Under the pieces are notes generated by a model. The model worked only from the letters and a program-made list of their open reading frames with translations, was not told the DNA's origin and ran no database searches. This document shows positions 29,012 through 29,810 of a DNA stretch of 29,810 bases, one piece after another; the stretch's first letter is position 1, and each line of letters begins with the position of its first letter. The position numbers and the translations under genes are program-made. Source of the stretch: Paulinella micropora (Eukaryota > Cercozoa > Imbricatea > Euglyphida); NCBI GenBank assembly GCA_009731375.1, contig BJOX01000110.1:531161-560970 (forward strand), in the 5' to 3' direction.

Positions 29012-29810
<799 letters not shown>

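Overview
This window is nuclear eukaryotic DNA. It has GT-AG introns, a non-LTR retrotransposon, no operon structure and very large amounts of simple repeat, mostly (ATCT)n, (ATGT)n, (CTAC)n and (ATT)n. I cannot place the species. The R2-like LINE is of a type I associate with marine invertebrates (cnidarians, molluscs, lancelets), so a metazoan is my first guess and a repeat-rich protist remains possible. There are nine runs of N, so spacing across them is unreliable.

The key reading is that almost everything lies inside one plus-strand gene whose introns are swollen by repeats. I could chain 14 candidate coding exons: 635-736, 2536-2694, 2840-2974, 3094-3921, 4434-4512, 10876-10930, 11585-11633, 16439-16480, 18588-18623, 19302-19421, 22108-22754, 24211-24238, 27450-27547 and 28966-29011. 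Splice phases agree at every junction except one (exon 11 to exon 12). The gene starts before and ends after the window. I do not recognise the product. It has a conserved-looking N-terminal part (exons 1-4), Gly/Ser/Pro-rich linkers (exon 4), a Trp/Tyr-rich compact part (exons 6-10), a basic Asn/Ser/Gly-rich linker (exon 11) and an acidic serine patch (exons 13-14).

The most unusual feature is a recurring pattern. The intronic microsatellite arrays contain copies of the edge of the neighbouring exon together with its splice site. Arrays upstream of an exon usually carry its 5' edge and acceptor (16 copies for exon 13, 6 for exon 12, 2 for exon 8, single copies for exons 6, 7 and 9). Arrays downstream usually carry its 3' edge and donor (9 copies for exon 1, 11 for exon 8, 2 for exon 14, 1 for exon 7). 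Exons 5 and 10 deviate from the rule, and exon 10 has an inverted copy. I know of no named element class that explains this.

Layout: 1-4512 holds exons 1-5, a 156-188 bp minisatellite and a short pyrimidine-rich motif shared by four consecutive introns. Intron 5 (4513-10875) holds a sequence gap, one copy each of two unnamed structured interspersed repeats (called B and A here) and a frameshifted R2-like LINE that sits between ATCT arrays. Intron 7 (11634-16438) holds a 930-base gap and further A and B copies separated by ATCT arrays. Intron 8 holds (ATGT)n with exon 8 copies. Introns 9 and 10 hold three fold-back (MITE-like) elements, exon 10 fragments and B copies. Introns 11-13 hold ATT, TA, CTAC and TTC arrays with exon 12 and exon 13 copies, and an unclassified block at 28374-28823.

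All exon calls rest on reading frame, splice-site motifs, phase continuity and protein-like composition. No transcript or homology evidence was available.
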